The position numbers and the translations under genes are program-made. A stretch of 64,000 nt of DNA from Plesiomonas shigelloides (GTDB lineage: Bacteria; Pseudomonadota; Gammaproteobacteria; Enterobacterales; CAMTGL01), in NCBI RefSeq assembly GCF_900087055.1, contig NZ_LT575468.1, forward strand, positions 496,001-560,000, written 5' to 3'. Below, piece after piece: positions 27,973-44,478 of this stretch (position 1 is the stretch's first letter; each line of letters begins with the position of its first letter). The notes under the pieces are model-generated. The model saw nothing but the letters and a program-made list of their open reading frames with translations. It had not been told where the DNA came from and searched no databases.

Positions 27973-28404
27973 ATGGCAGACCGTGAATTTCTGGAAGCAC
28001 AGCAGGAAGAGACTCGCCTGATCATTGATGAACTGCTGGAAGATGGTAGCGATCCTGATGCGCTGTATACCATTGAGCACCATTTGTCCGCAGAGCGTTT
28101 TGAGGAGCTGGAAAAGGCGGCCGTTGAAGCGTTCAAGCTGAGCTATGAAGTGACGGATGCTGAAGAGCTGGAAGTCGAAGACGGCTCCGTGCTGGTATGC
28201 TGTGACGTCGTCAGCGAAATCCCGCTGAAAGCCGAGCTGATCGATGCGCAAGTTGAGCAGTTGGTGAAGCTGGCAGAGAAATTTGGCATCAACTACGACG
28301 GTTGGGGCACCTACTTTGAAGATCCGGACGGCGAAGAAGAGGAAGATGATGAATTCTTCGACGACGAGGATGACGAAGAAGAAGACGCGCCAACGCGCCA
28401 CTGA
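27973..28404 (+). CDS. rraB: Regulator of ribonuclease E activity B
   Basis: A 143-residue acidic cytoplasmic protein that binds the C-terminal scaffold of RNase E and alters degradosome activity. '[20 protein letters not shown]', '[20 protein letters not shown]' and the '[13 protein letters not shown]' motif match E. coli RraB. The last ~30 residues are almost all Asp and Glu. A GGAG site precedes the ATG. It is monocistronic with a strong terminator. Its position divergent from argI is conserved in enterobacteria. Confidence 0.95.
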   Translation: MADREFLEAQQEETRLIIDELLEDGSDPDALYTIEHHLSAERFEELEKAAVEAFKLSYEVTDAEELEVEDGSVLVCCDVVSEIPLKAELIDAQVEQLVKLAEKFGINYDGWGTYFEDPDGEEEEDDEFFDDEDDEEEDAPTRH

Positions 28405-28460
28405 TTCTGATGGATGTCGTTAGGCGGGCAAGGCCAACGGCCATAGCCACTAACAGGATA

Positions 28461-28487
28461 AAAACCGGGCTTGCGGCCCGGTTTTTT
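28461..28487 (+). terminator. Rho-independent terminator of rraB
   Basis: An AAAACCGGGC / GCCCGGTTTT stem with a 5-base loop and a run of Ts. Confidence 0.93.
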
Positions 28488-28532
28488 TATGTCTGCTGAC
28501 GGCCGAATTATTGGCGCGGGCATGTGGCGCAT

Positions 28533-28560
28533 AAAAAAAGCCCGTCGCGGGCGACGGGCT
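28533..28560 (-). terminator. Rho-independent terminator of valS
   Basis: An AGCCCGTCGC / GCGACGGGCT 10-bp stem with a 2-base gap, followed on the minus strand by seven Ts. It lies about 60 bp after the valS stop. Confidence 0.92.
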
Positions 28561-28617
28561 TGAATACAGTTAAGTACGCGCAGTACTTAGGTGTAGATTG
28601 CGATTACAGATCCGCAA

Positions 28618-31473
<2,856 letters not shown>

Positions 31474-31486
31474 GGTCATCTTAAGG

Positions 31487-31957
31487 CTAATTCGTTGATG
31501 GCGTAATGCCGAGATCTTGGGTTGTCAGCTGGAAGCCGGCCTGTCGGTAAGCCTTATAGCGCTCACGCGCCTGCTGTTTCAGCGTCTCTTCGCAGGGGAC
31601 GAAGTCTATCACCTGAAGGAAAGCAGAAGCAAAGTCGGCAACATCTGGTAATAAGGATATCAGTAAATCGCGCCGTGACGCGCTACGTTTTTCTGGCCAG
31701 GCAATTTCTACCGGTGAGCCATAGTGCGGCCCTTCGCCGGCCAGATTATGCGGCACAAACTGCTGCGGATCGAATTGCCACAACGCCTCATCTACCGCAA
31801 AGGCCTCTGTCTGTGACGCGCAGGCGATCAACACCCGTTGTCCGCGTCGCCAAGCATCCGCAGCTAAACGACAGGCATGATAGGCCTGGGCGCTTAATCC
31901 TGCCGGCAATTCGCCGTCGGCGCTCGCGGGCAGAAGATAAAAAGTGGCTTGTTTCAT
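31487..31957 (-). CDS. holC: DNA polymerase III chi subunit
   Basis: A 156-residue chi subunit, which with psi (HolD) links the clamp loader to single-stranded-DNA-binding protein. 'ATFYLLP' at the start, then '[21 protein letters not shown]', '[21 protein letters not shown]' (in part) and '[13 protein letters not shown]' are conserved with E. coli HolC. The start is one of two adjacent ATGs. It lies between pepA and valS. Its partner holD also begins in this window, at the far right edge. Confidence 0.93.
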   Translation of the reverse strand: MKQATFYLLPASADGELPAGLSAQAYHACRLAADAWRRGQRVLIACASQTEAFAVDEALWQFDPQQFVPHNLAGEGPHYGSPVEIAWPEKRSASRRDLLISLLPDVADFASAFLQVIDFVPCEETLKQQARERYKAYRQAGFQLTTQDLGITPSTN

Positions 31958-31969
31958 CATAATATAAAC

Positions 31970-31987
31970 GGGGGCTGCCGCCCCCGG
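31970..31987 (-). other. GC hairpin between pepA and holC
   Basis: A perfect 7-bp CGGGGGC / GCCCCCG stem with a 4-base loop (18 nt in total) is followed on the minus strand by GTTTATATT. It could attenuate read-through from pepA into holC-valS, but the U-run is weak. Confidence 0.5.
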
Positions 31988-32027
31988 TAATGGTTACTCG
32001 TAATCCGTGTAGTGGCCGCAGGGCTGC

Positions 32028-33536
32028 TTACTCTTCGATGCTAACGCCAGCGCGGTTCAGCAGGAATTGCGTCAGCAGCGGTACCGGACGACCAGTTGCA
32101 CCTTTGCTCTTGCCGGAACGCCATGCGGTGCCGGCAATGTCTAAGTGCGCCCAGTAATACTTCTTGGTGAAACGCGACAAGAAGCAACCGGCAGTGATCG
32201 CACCCGCTGGACGGCCTCCGATGTTGGCCATATCAGCAAAGTTGGACTCCAACTGCTCCTGATACTCATCACCCAGTGGCAGACGCCAAGCGCGATCGCC
32301 TGCTTGCTCGGAGGCGCTCAGCAGATCGTTGGCCAGCGGGTTATGGTTCGACAGCAAGCCACTGATGTGGTGACCAAGGGCAATCACACAGGCTCCGGTT
32401 AAGGTGGCCACGTCAATCACCAGCTCAGGGTCGAAGCGTTCAGCATAGGTAAGTGTATCACATAACACCAAGCGGCCTTCGGCGTCGGTATTCAACACCT
32501 CGACCGTTTGGCCGGACATGGTGGTCAGGATATCGCCCGGGCGATAGGCGCGGCCATCTGGCATGTTTTCGCAGCCGGCCAAAATGCCCACCACGTTGAG
32601 CGGCAATTGCAGCTCAGCGACGGCGCGCATCACGCCGAACACAGTCGCGGCGCCGCACATGTCGTATTTCATCTCATCCATGCCGTCAGACGGCTTGATG
32701 GAAATACCACCGGAGTCAAAGGTCAGCCCTTTACCGATTAGCACAATCGGCTTGTCGTCTGGGTTCGCGGCGCCCTTATACTCGATAACCGACATCAGGG
32801 ATTCATTTTGCGAGCCCTGACCGACCGCCAAATAGGCGTTCATGCCCAGATCTTTCATCTGCTGCTCGCCAATCACGCGGGTGGTGACTGGTGAGAACTC
32901 ATCGGCCAATTGGCGCGCATGAGAAGCCAGATAGGCCGGATTGCAAATATTCGGCGGCATATTGCCCAGATCTTTGGCAATTTTGAGGCCTGAAGCTACG
33001 GCCAGACCATGTTGGATGGCCTTTTCGCCTACCGAAAGCTCACGGCGGGTCGGCACGTTAAATACCAGCTTGCGCAGTGGGCGACGCGGTTCAACCTTGA
33101 TGCTCTTCATCTGATCAAAGGTGTACAGCGCTTCTTTGGCCGACTCCACCGCTTGGCGCACTTTCCAGTAGGTGTTGCGTCCGCGCACATGCAGTTCGGT
33201 CAGAAAACACACCGCTTCCATCGAGCCGGTTTCATTCAAGGTGTTGATGGTTTTTTGAATGATTTGCTTAAACTGGCGCTCATCCAGCTCGCGCTCTTTA
33301 CCGCAGCCGACCAGTAAAACGCGCTCGGAGAGAATGTTGGGAACCTGATGTAAAAGCAGCATCTGGCCTGGTTTGCCTTCCAGATCGCCGCGACGCAATA
33401 ATGAACTAATATAACCATCACTGATCTTATCCAGTTGCTCGGCGATCGGTGACAGACGGCGTGGCTCGAAGACACCAACAACAATGCAGGCGCTGCGCTG
33501 CTTTTCAGGGCTGCCGCTTTTTACACTAAACTCCAT
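32028..33536 (-). CDS. pepA: Leucyl aminopeptidase A / multifunctional DNA-binding protein
   Basis: A 502-residue M17 aminopeptidase. The dimetal active site lies in '[15 protein letters not shown]' and '[14 protein letters not shown]'. The first 36 residues are identical, as far as I recall, to E. coli PepA. That protein, besides cleaving N-terminal leucine, binds DNA in XerCD recombination and carAB repression. The ATG at 33536 has AGGAGA before it; the frame extends 17 codons further without support. It is first in pepA-holC-valS and divergent from lptF. Confidence 0.97.
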   Translation of the reverse strand: MEFSVKSGSPEKQRSACIVVGVFEPRRLSPIAEQLDKISDGYISSLLRRGDLEGKPGQMLLLHQVPNILSERVLLVGCGKERELDERQFKQIIQKTINTLNETGSMEAVCFLTELHVRGRNTYWKVRQAVESAKEALYTFDQMKSIKVEPRRPLRKLVFNVPTRRELSVGEKAIQHGLAVASGLKIAKDLGNMPPNICNPAYLASHARQLADEFSPVTTRVIGEQQMKDLGMNAYLAVGQGSQNESLMSVIEYKGAANPDDKPIVLIGKGLTFDSGGISIKPSDGMDEMKYDMCGAATVFGVMRAVAELQLPLNVVGILAGCENMPDGRAYRPGDILTTMSGQTVEVLNTDAEGRLVLCDTLTYAERFDPELVIDVATLTGACVIALGHHISGLLSNHNPLANDLLSASEQAGDRAWRLPLGDEYQEQLESNFADMANIGGRPAGAITAGCFLSRFTKKYYWAHLDIAGTAWRSGKSKGATGRPVPLLTQFLLNRAGVSIEE

Positions 33537-33785
33537 GCAGTCTCCTAAAGACAAATGATGTGCTTTTCTGGATAATGGCGGGTTCATGAGAAAACTCAGT
33601 GAGGTAGATCGCCTTCACCAGATGAATGCGTTAATCTATTGACAGAATTATTAACAGCGCTCAGGCCGATGCGGAACAAACGATATTCCGCGCTTTTATC
33701 CAGCCAAAGCTCTGAAAAATGGCCTATTAGCCAAAAAACTATAGATATTCACTCAAAAAGACAAGTTTTCATAGGCGTAAAGAGC

Positions 33786-34886
33786 GTGATCATTATTAGA
33801 TATCTGGTACGGGAAGTGCTGAAAAGCCAGATCGCCATCTTGTTTGTCCTGATGCTGATCTTCTTCTGCCAGAAGTTAGTCCGAGTTTTATCCTCCGCGG
33901 TGGAAGGCGATTTGCCGGCCAACCTCGTGATGTCGGTGTTGGGCTTAGGCCTGCCTTACATGGCGCAGTTGATGCTGCCATTGAGCCTATTTGTTGGTTT
34001 ACTGTTTACTTACGGTCGCTTATACGCCGAAAGTGAAATGACCGTTATGTTCGCCTGCGGGATGGGCAAACGCACCTTGCTGCGCGCCGCCGCATGGTTG
34101 GCATTGCTGACTTCCATTTTAGCTGCGGGTAACGTGCTTTGGTTGAGTCCTCTGTCGGCGAAAACCGAAGCGCAAGTGATCAGCGAAGCGAAAGCCAACC
34201 CTGGGCTTGCCGCTTTGGTAGCTGGTCAATTCCAAAGCTCGCCCGATGGCAGTTCGGTGATTTTTGTCAATCGCTTGGAAGGTAACCAGCTGCAAGATGT
34301 GTTCGTGGCCCAGCTGCGTCCACGCGGTGAGAGCAGCCGTCCGTCGGTCGTGGTGTCTACTTCCGGTGAAGTAGAGAAAGCTAAAAATGGCGATCAAATG
34401 CTGACGCTGGATAACGGCGTACGTTATGAAGGCACGGCTTTCTTGCGCGATTTTCGGATCACGCACTTTGATACCTACAACGCCGTAATTGGTCATCAGG
34501 ATGTCGAAGCCGACAGTGGCGATTGGGAGCAAATGCCAACGGCTGCGCTGTGGAAGGAAAATAACTCTCATGCCCGTGCCGAGTTGCACTGGCGGTTGAC
34601 CCTGATTGCGGCGGTACCTATTTTGGCACTGCTGGTGATCCCGCTGTCGGCGGTGAATCCGCGCCAAGGGCGATTTGCGAATGTGGTGCCAGCACTGCTG
34701 TTGTATCTCATCTACTTCTTGCTGCAAAGTGCGCTGAAATCAGCACTGGATAATGGGCGGATGGATTCGGCGGTCTGGATCTGGGTAACCAATGGTGGCT
34801 TCTTGCTGCTGGGGATTATCTTGAACATGTGGGACAGCATCCCAATGCGTCGTCTGCGGGCTCAGTTGAAAGGAGCGCAGGCATGA
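33786..34886 (+). CDS. lptF: LPS export ABC transporter permease LptF
   Basis: A 366-residue inner-membrane permease of the LptB2FG complex that extracts LPS and drives it along LptC-A-D. Membrane segments sit at about residues 10-30, 50-75, 95-120 and three near the C-terminus, flanking a periplasmic jellyroll. The start is set at GTG 33786 because 'IIIRYLVREVLKSQIAILF' aligns with the E. coli N-terminus; the 49 upstream codons have no similarity. The stop overlaps the lptG start (ATGA), which indicates coupling. Confidence 0.95.
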   Translation: MIIIRYLVREVLKSQIAILFVLMLIFFCQKLVRVLSSAVEGDLPANLVMSVLGLGLPYMAQLMLPLSLFVGLLFTYGRLYAESEMTVMFACGMGKRTLLRAAAWLALLTSILAAGNVLWLSPLSAKTEAQVISEAKANPGLAALVAGQFQSSPDGSSVIFVNRLEGNQLQDVFVAQLRPRGESSRPSVVVSTSGEVEKAKNGDQMLTLDNGVRYEGTAFLRDFRITHFDTYNAVIGHQDVEADSGDWEQMPTAALWKENNSHARAELHWRLTLIAAVPILALLVIPLSAVNPRQGRFANVVPALLLYLIYFLLQSALKSALDNGRMDSAVWIWVTNGGFLLLGIILNMWDSIPMRRLRAQLKGAQA

Positions 34887-35950
34887 TGCGGATTTTTGAT
34901 TGGTACATCGGCCGGACGATTTTTGGCACCATCATGATGACCTTGGCCACCTTGGTGGGCCTGTCTGGGATCATCAAATTTGTCGAACAGCTCAAGAAAG
35001 TTGGTGAAGGTACCTACGGTGTCTGGGATGCCGGTCTGTTCACCTTACTGACAGTTCCGGCAGACATCAGTGTCTTTTTCCCGATGGCGGCACTGTTGGG
35101 CGCGTTGTTAGGCTTGGGGATGCTGGCCAGTCGCAGTGAGCTGGTGGTGATGGAAGCGGCCGGTTTTACCCGTTTACAGATTGCGATGGCGGTGATGAAA
35201 ACGGCGATTCCGCTGGTGATCCTGACCATGGCGCTGGGCGAGTGGGGTGCGCCGTGGGGTGATCAACTGGCGCGTAATCTGCGCGCACAAGCCATCTACG
35301 GCGGCTCGATGTTGGCTAAATCCGGTGGCCTGTGGGCCAAAGATGGCGATGACTTTATCTATATTGAGCGGATTGTCAGCCAGCAAGAGCTCAGTGGCGT
35401 AAACATCTACAAATTCAATCCGCAGCACCAGCTGCAATCAGTGTTGTATGCCAATAGCGCGAACTACACCGATTCAGGTTGGAAACTGCACCAGATTGAT
35501 GAAGCGGTGATTGGTGAAAAAGCGGTAACCGGTGAGCAGCGCTTCTCGGCCGACTGGAAAACCAGCCTGAGTCCCGACAAGCTGAGCGTAGTGACCATTA
35601 AGCCTGAATCGCTGTCTATTAGTGGGCTGTGGCAGTACATTCATTATCTGAAGCAAACCGGGCAAGAAACCGGGCGTTATGAGCTGGCGTTGTGGCGCAA
35701 AGTTCTGCAGCCGGTGACGGTCGGTGTCATGATGTTGTTGGCCTTGTCGTTCATTTTCGGCCCACTGCGTAGTGTGACCATGGGCGCGCGGGTATTGACC
35801 GGGATCTGTTTTGGTTTCGTCTTTTATGTTGCCGATCAGATTTTTGGCCCACTCAGCTTGGTGTACCACGTGCCGGCGGTGATTGGCGCCGCATTCCCGA
35901 GTGTCTTGTTCCTCGGTTTGAGTTGGTATTTGCTGACGCGCCGCCGCTGA
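34883..35950 (+). CDS. lptG: LPS export ABC transporter permease LptG
   Basis: A 355-residue partner permease of LptF. Conserved blocks include 'YIGRTIFGTIMMTLATLVGL' at the N-terminus, 'FFPMAALLGALLGLGMLASR' and 'SFIFGPLRSVTMGARVLTG'. AAGGAG lies upstream of the first of two ATGs, the first of which overlaps the lptF stop. It is followed by a strong terminator. Confidence 0.95.
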   Translation: MMRIFDWYIGRTIFGTIMMTLATLVGLSGIIKFVEQLKKVGEGTYGVWDAGLFTLLTVPADISVFFPMAALLGALLGLGMLASRSELVVMEAAGFTRLQIAMAVMKTAIPLVILTMALGEWGAPWGDQLARNLRAQAIYGGSMLAKSGGLWAKDGDDFIYIERIVSQQELSGVNIYKFNPQHQLQSVLYANSANYTDSGWKLHQIDEAVIGEKAVTGEQRFSADWKTSLSPDKLSVVTIKPESLSISGLWQYIHYLKQTGQETGRYELALWRKVLQPVTVGVMMLLALSFIFGPLRSVTMGARVLTGICFGFVFYVADQIFGPLSLVYHVPAVIGAAFPSVLFLGLSWYLLTRRR

Positions 35951-35972
35951 TATTGCATCTATCTCTGTCAGT

Positions 35973-36006
35973 AATAACGCCGGGCTTGCCCGGCGTTATT
36001 GTTTTT
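35973..36006 (+). terminator. Rho-independent terminator of lptFG
   Basis: An AATAACGCCGGG / CCCGGCGTTATT stem (12 bp) with a 4-base loop, then GTTTTT. Its A/T flanks may let it serve the convergent RDD gene too. Confidence 0.9.
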
Positions 36007-36030
36007 AGAATGAGGGAAGATGAGTTGCGT

Positions 36031-36540
36031 TTATTCTTCGGTGGCATTCTTGTTGACAACATTCGTTTTAGGGCGAACAGGAAGCACCACCATCTCGCTA
36101 TCAGACATATAATCTTGAAACGCGCGCAGATTACCGCGATCAAAGATAACCAGCAGATTTCCTAGCCCTACCGTTGCTGTTGTCAAACGCACCAGACATT
36201 GAGTCACCGTGAGATTATGGCCATCAAGCTGTTGTACCCGTAAACGCCACGCTTTCATGCCCAGCGTTTGGCCGGCTTTATGCCAGAACCAAACATAGAA
36301 TGCACAAAAGCAGCCCAGCAGATAAAACGCATACCATGCTTGGCTATCCAGATACGCGGCAACATCCACTGCATCGCCTAACGAAATCAGATTTATGCTG
36401 TGCAGCAAGGCCGTGATCCCCACCGCAATTGCTCCGGCTAGCATCACCAGCGCTAACGATAGCAATAGATCATAGACAAAAGCGCCTAAACGGCGAAAAA
36501 AGCCGGCGCGCGGGTAACCATTAGAAGAAAGTACCGCCAT
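36031..36540 (-). CDS. RDD family membrane protein
   Basis: About 169 residues with an RDD domain: the Arg-x-x-Ala-x-x-x-Asp pattern appears as 'RRLGAFVYDLLLSLALV' near the N-terminus. Three hydrophobic segments follow at about 18-45, 68-92 and, more weakly, 120-140, with 'KAGQTLGMKAWRLRV' typical of the family. The function is unknown; some RDD proteins affect Na+/H+ exchange. It is convergent with lptG. The second ATG was preferred because CAGG precedes it. Confidence 0.85.
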   Translation of the reverse strand: MAVLSSNGYPRAGFFRRLGAFVYDLLLSLALVMLAGAIAVGITALLHSINLISLGDAVDVAAYLDSQAWYAFYLLGCFCAFYVWFWHKAGQTLGMKAWRLRVQQLDGHNLTVTQCLVRLTTATVGLGNLLVIFDRGNLRAFQDYMSDSEMVVLPVRPKTNVVNKNATEE

Positions 36541-36662
36541 ATACATCCTGTAAGTATCGATAAAAAGAAAAGGATTTCGGCCAGAGTGTAGACATTATTG
36601 CTAATCGGATAAAGTAATTGGTTTTTTTTCAAGCAATTGAACACGACATTGACATAATTCTA

Positions 36663-36690
36663 TTGCAGCCGAAAGTACGGTATGTATAAT
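36663..36690 (+). promoter_or_regulatory. Promoter of tRNA-Leu(CAA)
   Basis: TTGCAG (36663-36668) and a perfect TATAAT (36685-36690) with a 16-bp spacer end 13 bp before the tRNA. Confidence 0.75.
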
Positions 36691-36703
36691 GCCACACCAT
36701 AAA

Positions 36704-36788
36704 GCCAGTGTGGTGAAATCGGTAGACACAGTTGATTCAAAATCAACCGCCTTCGGGTGTGACGGTTCGAGTCCGTCCACTGGCACCA
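36704..36788 (+). tRNA. tRNA-Leu (anticodon CAA)
   Basis: An 85-nt class II tRNA with encoded CCA. The acceptor stem pairs GCCAGTG with CACTGGC. The anticodon stem GTTGA/TCAAC encloses the TTCAAAA loop (anticodon CAA), followed by a long variable arm and a GGTTCGAGTCC T-arm. Confidence 0.96.
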
Positions 36789-36824
36789 AAAGCCTTCCTA
36801 AGCAACAGTTTAGGAAGGCTTTTT
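36788..36824 (+). terminator. Terminator of tRNA-Leu(CAA)
   Basis: An AAAAGCCTTCCTAA / TTAGGAAGGCTTTT stem with an 8-base loop and a T-run directly after the CCA end. Confidence 0.92.
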
Positions 36825-36888
36825 GCTTTTCTGCACTACGTGTTTTTCCTCTACCTAATTTTTGCCTAGGGGCATCTTGTCGGCTAGG

Positions 36889-36995
36889 CTCTATCTCTAT
36901 CTCTATCTCTATCTCTATCTCTATCTCTATCTCTATCTCTATCTCTATCTCTATCTTTATCTTTATCTTTATCTTTATCTTTATCTTTATCTCTA
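36889..36995. repeat. Hexanucleotide tandem repeat, (CTCTAT)11 (CTTTAT)6
   Basis: Eleven perfect CTCTAT units (36889-36954) run into six perfect CTTTAT units (36955-36990) and a partial CTCTA. It is a 102-bp pure microsatellite with one base change partway. It lies between the tRNA-Leu terminator and the rRNA upstream region. One plus-strand frame through it would encode Ser-Ile then Phe-Ile repeats, but that ORF overlaps the tRNA and has no credible start, so I treat it as non-coding. Confidence 0.97.
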
Positions 36996-37466
36996 GCGGC
37001 CAGGCGGTAAACGTAATTCTCTATCATTTATTACCACTGTGTTGCTGTGCGGCGATGGCATCTGCCTCTCCTCCAAAAGAAACAGCCAATAAAGGAGAGG
37101 GATAAGAAGCGGGTTCTCTGTGTGATTACACTGATACCTCATTCATCTTCTCTATATATGCATATATGCCTACCTGTATAGATACCGATAAGAAGAGGTA
37201 AGCAGGTTATACATAAGCACATGGTGAGGAATTAGAGGGAGAAAACCATTCTTCATTAGGAAGATTAAGCGTCATTCCATTGCAAACGAACAATAAGGCT
37301 CGCAGTAGATCGTCGTGAGTACAAATGAAGCCTGATCTTTTCGACGCAAAAGCCAAGTTATACACAGTTTTTGCGCGTTTGATGTGGGTAGAGTGTGGGT
37401 AGATTGTGCGTATCTGAAGCGCTGATCATATCTTGCTCGCTTGGTGTTTTTTCTGGTGAAAAACGC
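36996..37466. other. Upstream region of the rRNA operon
   Basis: About 470 bp without a gene. It is AT-rich, with a 14-bp palindrome ATATATGCATATAT near 37157-37172 and a DnaA-box-like TTATACACA at 37358-37366. The A/T tracts before P1 are where Fis sites and an UP element would be expected, but none could be assigned with confidence. Confidence 0.5.
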
Positions 37467-37494
37467 TTGCGCTTTCGCGGCGCACCCCTATAAT
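37467..37494 (+). promoter_or_regulatory. rRNA operon promoter P1
   Basis: TTGCGC (37467-37472), a 16-bp spacer and TATAAT (37489-37494) are followed by the GC-rich discriminator GCGACC and CACTGACACGG, very like E. coli rrn P1. The start is expected near 37501. Confidence 0.88.
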
Positions 37495-37580
37495 GCGACC
37501 CCACTGACACGGCAGCAGTGATGCAAATCACAGTGGTCGGTGGTCAACGAAACAACGCAGTTGAGCATGATAAAAAATGC

Positions 37581-37609
37581 TTGACGGCACAACAGGAAAG
37601 CGGAATAAT
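37581..37609 (+). promoter_or_regulatory. rRNA operon promoter P2
   Basis: TTGACG (37581-37586) and AATAAT (37604-37609) with a 17-bp spacer and a GCGCG discriminator, about 115 bp after P1, as in E. coli rrn operons. Confidence 0.82.
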
Positions 37610-37620
37610 GCGCGTCCTGT

Positions 37621-37650
37621 CGTTACTTCGGTAACGAAACGCTCTTTAAA
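37621..37650 (+). promoter_or_regulatory. rRNA leader antitermination site (boxB hairpin and boxA)
   Basis: A CGTTAC-TTCG-GTAACG hairpin (37621-37636) is followed by GCTCTTTAAA (37641-37650), matching the boxB-boxA arrangement used by the Nus complex in rRNA leaders. Confidence 0.85.
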
Positions 37651-37766
37651 AAGTTAATCAGACAATCTGTGTGGGCACTCGTTTGAGAATGCTGATATCC
37701 AAAAGATATTAAGTTAAACGAGTGACTGAACAATTTATTTGCCAGTTTATTCGAGCGACAAACTTT

Positions 37767-39308
<1,542 letters not shown>

Positions 39309-39365
39309 CCTGAGATATTTGGCGCTTAAGCTGAGTGTTCACACAGATTGTTTGAATTTAGTTGC

Positions 39366-39441
39366 GTCCCCTTCGTCTAGAGGCCTAGGACACCGCCCTT
39401 TCACGGCGGTAACAGGGGTTCGAATCCCCTAGGGGACGCCA
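39366..39441 (+). tRNA. tRNA-Glu (anticodon TTC) in the 16S-23S spacer
   Basis: 76 nt with encoded CCA, nearly identical to E. coli tRNA-Glu. The acceptor pairs GTCCCCT with AGGGGAC, and the anticodon loop is CTTTCAC. It is the only tRNA in this spacer. Confidence 0.98.
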
Positions 39442-39570
39442 CTTATTGCTCTTTAAAAATCTGGAAACAAGCTGAAAAATAACTGAAGTTCTTAAGAACA
39501 AGCGACTTGAGAAACTGGCAACGACCAGTTTAGTGACTAGCATTCAGCCCGACATTATTTTGGGTTGTAT

Positions 39571-42474
<2,904 letters not shown>

Positions 42475-42610
42475 ACAACGCCAAAGTGATGTTGGATGAA
42501 TGAAGTCACAGTTACTTGTTCAAAGAACAACATATCAGTTATACAGCTTGTTTTTAGATTTTAACTCTGGCGCGAGACACAAGTAGTGTACGCGATAGAG
42601 AAACAGAATT

Positions 42611-42730
42611 TGCCTGGCGGCGATAGCGCGGTGGTCCCACCTGACCCCATGCCGAACTCAGAAGTGAAACGCCGTAGCGCCGATGGTAGTGTGGGGTCTC
42701 CCCATGCGAGAGTAGGGAACTGCCAGGCAT
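42611..42730 (+). rRNA. rrf: 5S ribosomal RNA
   Basis: 120 nt from TGCCTGGCGGCG to GCCAGGCAT with complementary ends, and the conserved CCGAACTCAGAAGTGAAACG internal block. Confidence 0.97.
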
Positions 42731-42743
42731 CAAATAAGTGAAG

Positions 42744-42770
42744 AGCCCATCCTAACGGATGGGCTTTTTG
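42744..42770 (+). terminator. Terminator of the rRNA operon
   Basis: An AGCCCATCC / GGATGGGCT stem with a TAAC loop and five Ts, then a second T-rich stretch (GTTTGTTTTTTT). Confidence 0.93.
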
Positions 42771-42916
42771 CGTTTGTTTTTTTGCATTATCTATTCCTTT
42801 CCTGCTATTTCCCTCTTTAATCTTTTGTTCTTCTTATCTTTTTATACCTTGGTATTTGGTTTGCTGATTGATGGCACTAGTATTTAGTACTCTATATCCA
42901 GCATGTAACGCAGCGA

Positions 42917-42942
42917 TAAAAAAACCCTGCCGTAGCAGGGTT
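42917..42942 (-). terminator. Terminator of the chitobiose operon
   Basis: An AACCCTGC / GCAGGGTT stem with a 4-base loop, followed on the minus strand by eight Ts. It lies about 55 bp after the last gene of the operon. The 42771-42916 stretch otherwise holds only T-rich non-coding sequence. Confidence 0.9.
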
Positions 42943-42998
42943 AAACGAGAGATGAGGATTGTTACGTCTTTCTACGTCTGTACTAGATCGCGTTGCGA

Positions 42999-44411
42999 TT
43001 AAACGTGTAAAAAGGCTTTCATCTGCTCCAGCACTTCTTCTGCTCTCTCTTTGCAATCCATCTCGGCGAAAATACGCAGCAATGGCTCGGTACCGGAGAA
43101 GCGGGCAATCAGCCAACCGCCATTTTTGAAACGAACTTTGGCGCCATCAGCATAGCTGACGCTTTCCACTTCGTAATCAAAGTCTGGCAGTGCTTTTTCC
43201 ACATAGATCTTGTTATACAGCGTTTCCTTTTCGGACGCTTTGAAGGTGCAGTCACCTTCCGCGGTATAACAGTAGCCATACTCGTTGTAGATTTCGCTTA
43301 ACAGCTCAGACAGCTTCTTACCGGTGACACTCATCAGCTCAACTAGCAAGCTGGCGGCAAAGATCCCATCTTTCCCTTTGATATGGCCACGGATCGTCAA
43401 ACCACCGCTACTTTCGCCGCCAATCAGTGCATCTTGCTCATCCATTTTGGAGCTAATGTGCTTGAAACCTACTGGCACTTCATAGCACTCTTCACCAAAG
43501 CTATGGGCAATCTTGTCTAACAGGTGCGTGGTGGCTACGTTACGTACGACACCGCCTTTCCAGCCTTTGTATTTCAGCAGGTAGTAATACAGCAAGCAGA
43601 GGATTTCATTGGGGTGAATGAAATTACCTTTTTCATCAATGATCCCTAAGCGGTCGGCATCACCATCGGTACCGATCCCGATGTCATAACCTTGCTCGAC
43701 CACCATTTCGGTCAGGCGACCCAGAGTATGAGCGCTTGGCGATGGTAGTTTGCCGCCAAACAGCGTGTCATGGCGATCGTTGATCACGTCCAGATCGCAG
43801 CGGGCGGTGATTAATACGGTTTGCAAGCAGGTTTTGGATACGCCATACATCGGATCCAGCAACACGCGCAGATGACTGTTTTTGATCGCTTCCATATCGA
43901 TAGCATTGATAATGGAGTCGACGAAATCATTGGTAGGATCGAACAGTTCGATTTTCCCTGCTGCTAATGCTTCTTCAAAATCGATACTTTGGATATCCGC
44001 CGCAGTTAATTGATTGGCTAAAGTTTCAACTTGCTGGGTTTCAATTTCGTTGGCATCACGGCCGCCAAAGGCAAACACTTTGATCCCGTTATAATCGGCT
44101 GGGTTATGACTAGCGGTAACGCAGGCGCTTAATGCGGTACCGAGCTTTTTAGCCGCGTACATGATCATTGGGGTCGGTGCGTACTTCTTGACGAAATAGA
44201 CCGGGATCCCGTTGGCCGCTACCACTTGGGCAATCCACTTTGCGGCTTTGTCTGATAAGAAGCGGCGGTCAAACCCGACGACAAATCCTTGTTTTTCAGC
44301 TTGTTGTTCTTTGATGATATTGGCCAGCGCTTGACTGACGCGTTCGACGTTAGCTTTGGTGAACTCTTCACCAATAAATGCGCGCCAACCACCTGTTCCG
44401 AAATGGATCAT
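42999..44411 (-). CDS. Hexose-phosphate mutase (phosphoglucomutase/phosphomannomutase family), chitobiose cluster
   Basis: A 470-residue alpha-D-phosphohexomutase. The phosphoserine loop is 'TASHNP' with S101, the Mg-binding loop 'GTDGDADRLG' is near 240, the sugar loop 'GGESSGG' near 325, and the C-terminal phosphate-binding 'RFSGTEPLLRIF' near 440. It is the counterpart of Vibrio cholerae VC0611. From the pathway I infer that it converts GlcNAc-1-P, the phosphorylase product, to GlcNAc-6-P; the family assignment alone does not prove this. The ATG at 44411 has AGGAG before it. It is the last gene of the operon. Confidence 0.9.
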   Translation of the reverse strand: MIHFGTGGWRAFIGEEFTKANVERVSQALANIIKEQQAEKQGFVVGFDRRFLSDKAAKWIAQVVAANGIPVYFVKKYAPTPMIMYAAKKLGTALSACVTASHNPADYNGIKVFAFGGRDANEIETQQVETLANQLTAADIQSIDFEEALAAGKIELFDPTNDFVDSIINAIDMEAIKNSHLRVLLDPMYGVSKTCLQTVLITARCDLDVINDRHDTLFGGKLPSPSAHTLGRLTEMVVEQGYDIGIGTDGDADRLGIIDEKGNFIHPNEILCLLYYYLLKYKGWKGGVVRNVATTHLLDKIAHSFGEECYEVPVGFKHISSKMDEQDALIGGESSGGLTIRGHIKGKDGIFAASLLVELMSVTGKKLSELLSEIYNEYGYCYTAEGDCTFKASEKETLYNKIYVEKALPDFDYEVESVSYADGAKVRFKNGGWLIARFSGTEPLLRIFAEMDCKERAEEVLEQMKAFLHV

Positions 44412-44478
44412 GATTGAGCTCCTCTCATTTCTCTCCATAAACATCAAAATGGGGCATCCAGAGGATGCCCCCAATCGG

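Noticed and set aside
36689-37105. 138-codon ORF with Ser-Ile and Phe-Ile repeats
   Set aside because: It begins upstream of and runs through tRNA-Leu and its terminator, has no ribosome site, and owes its length to stop-free repeat units.
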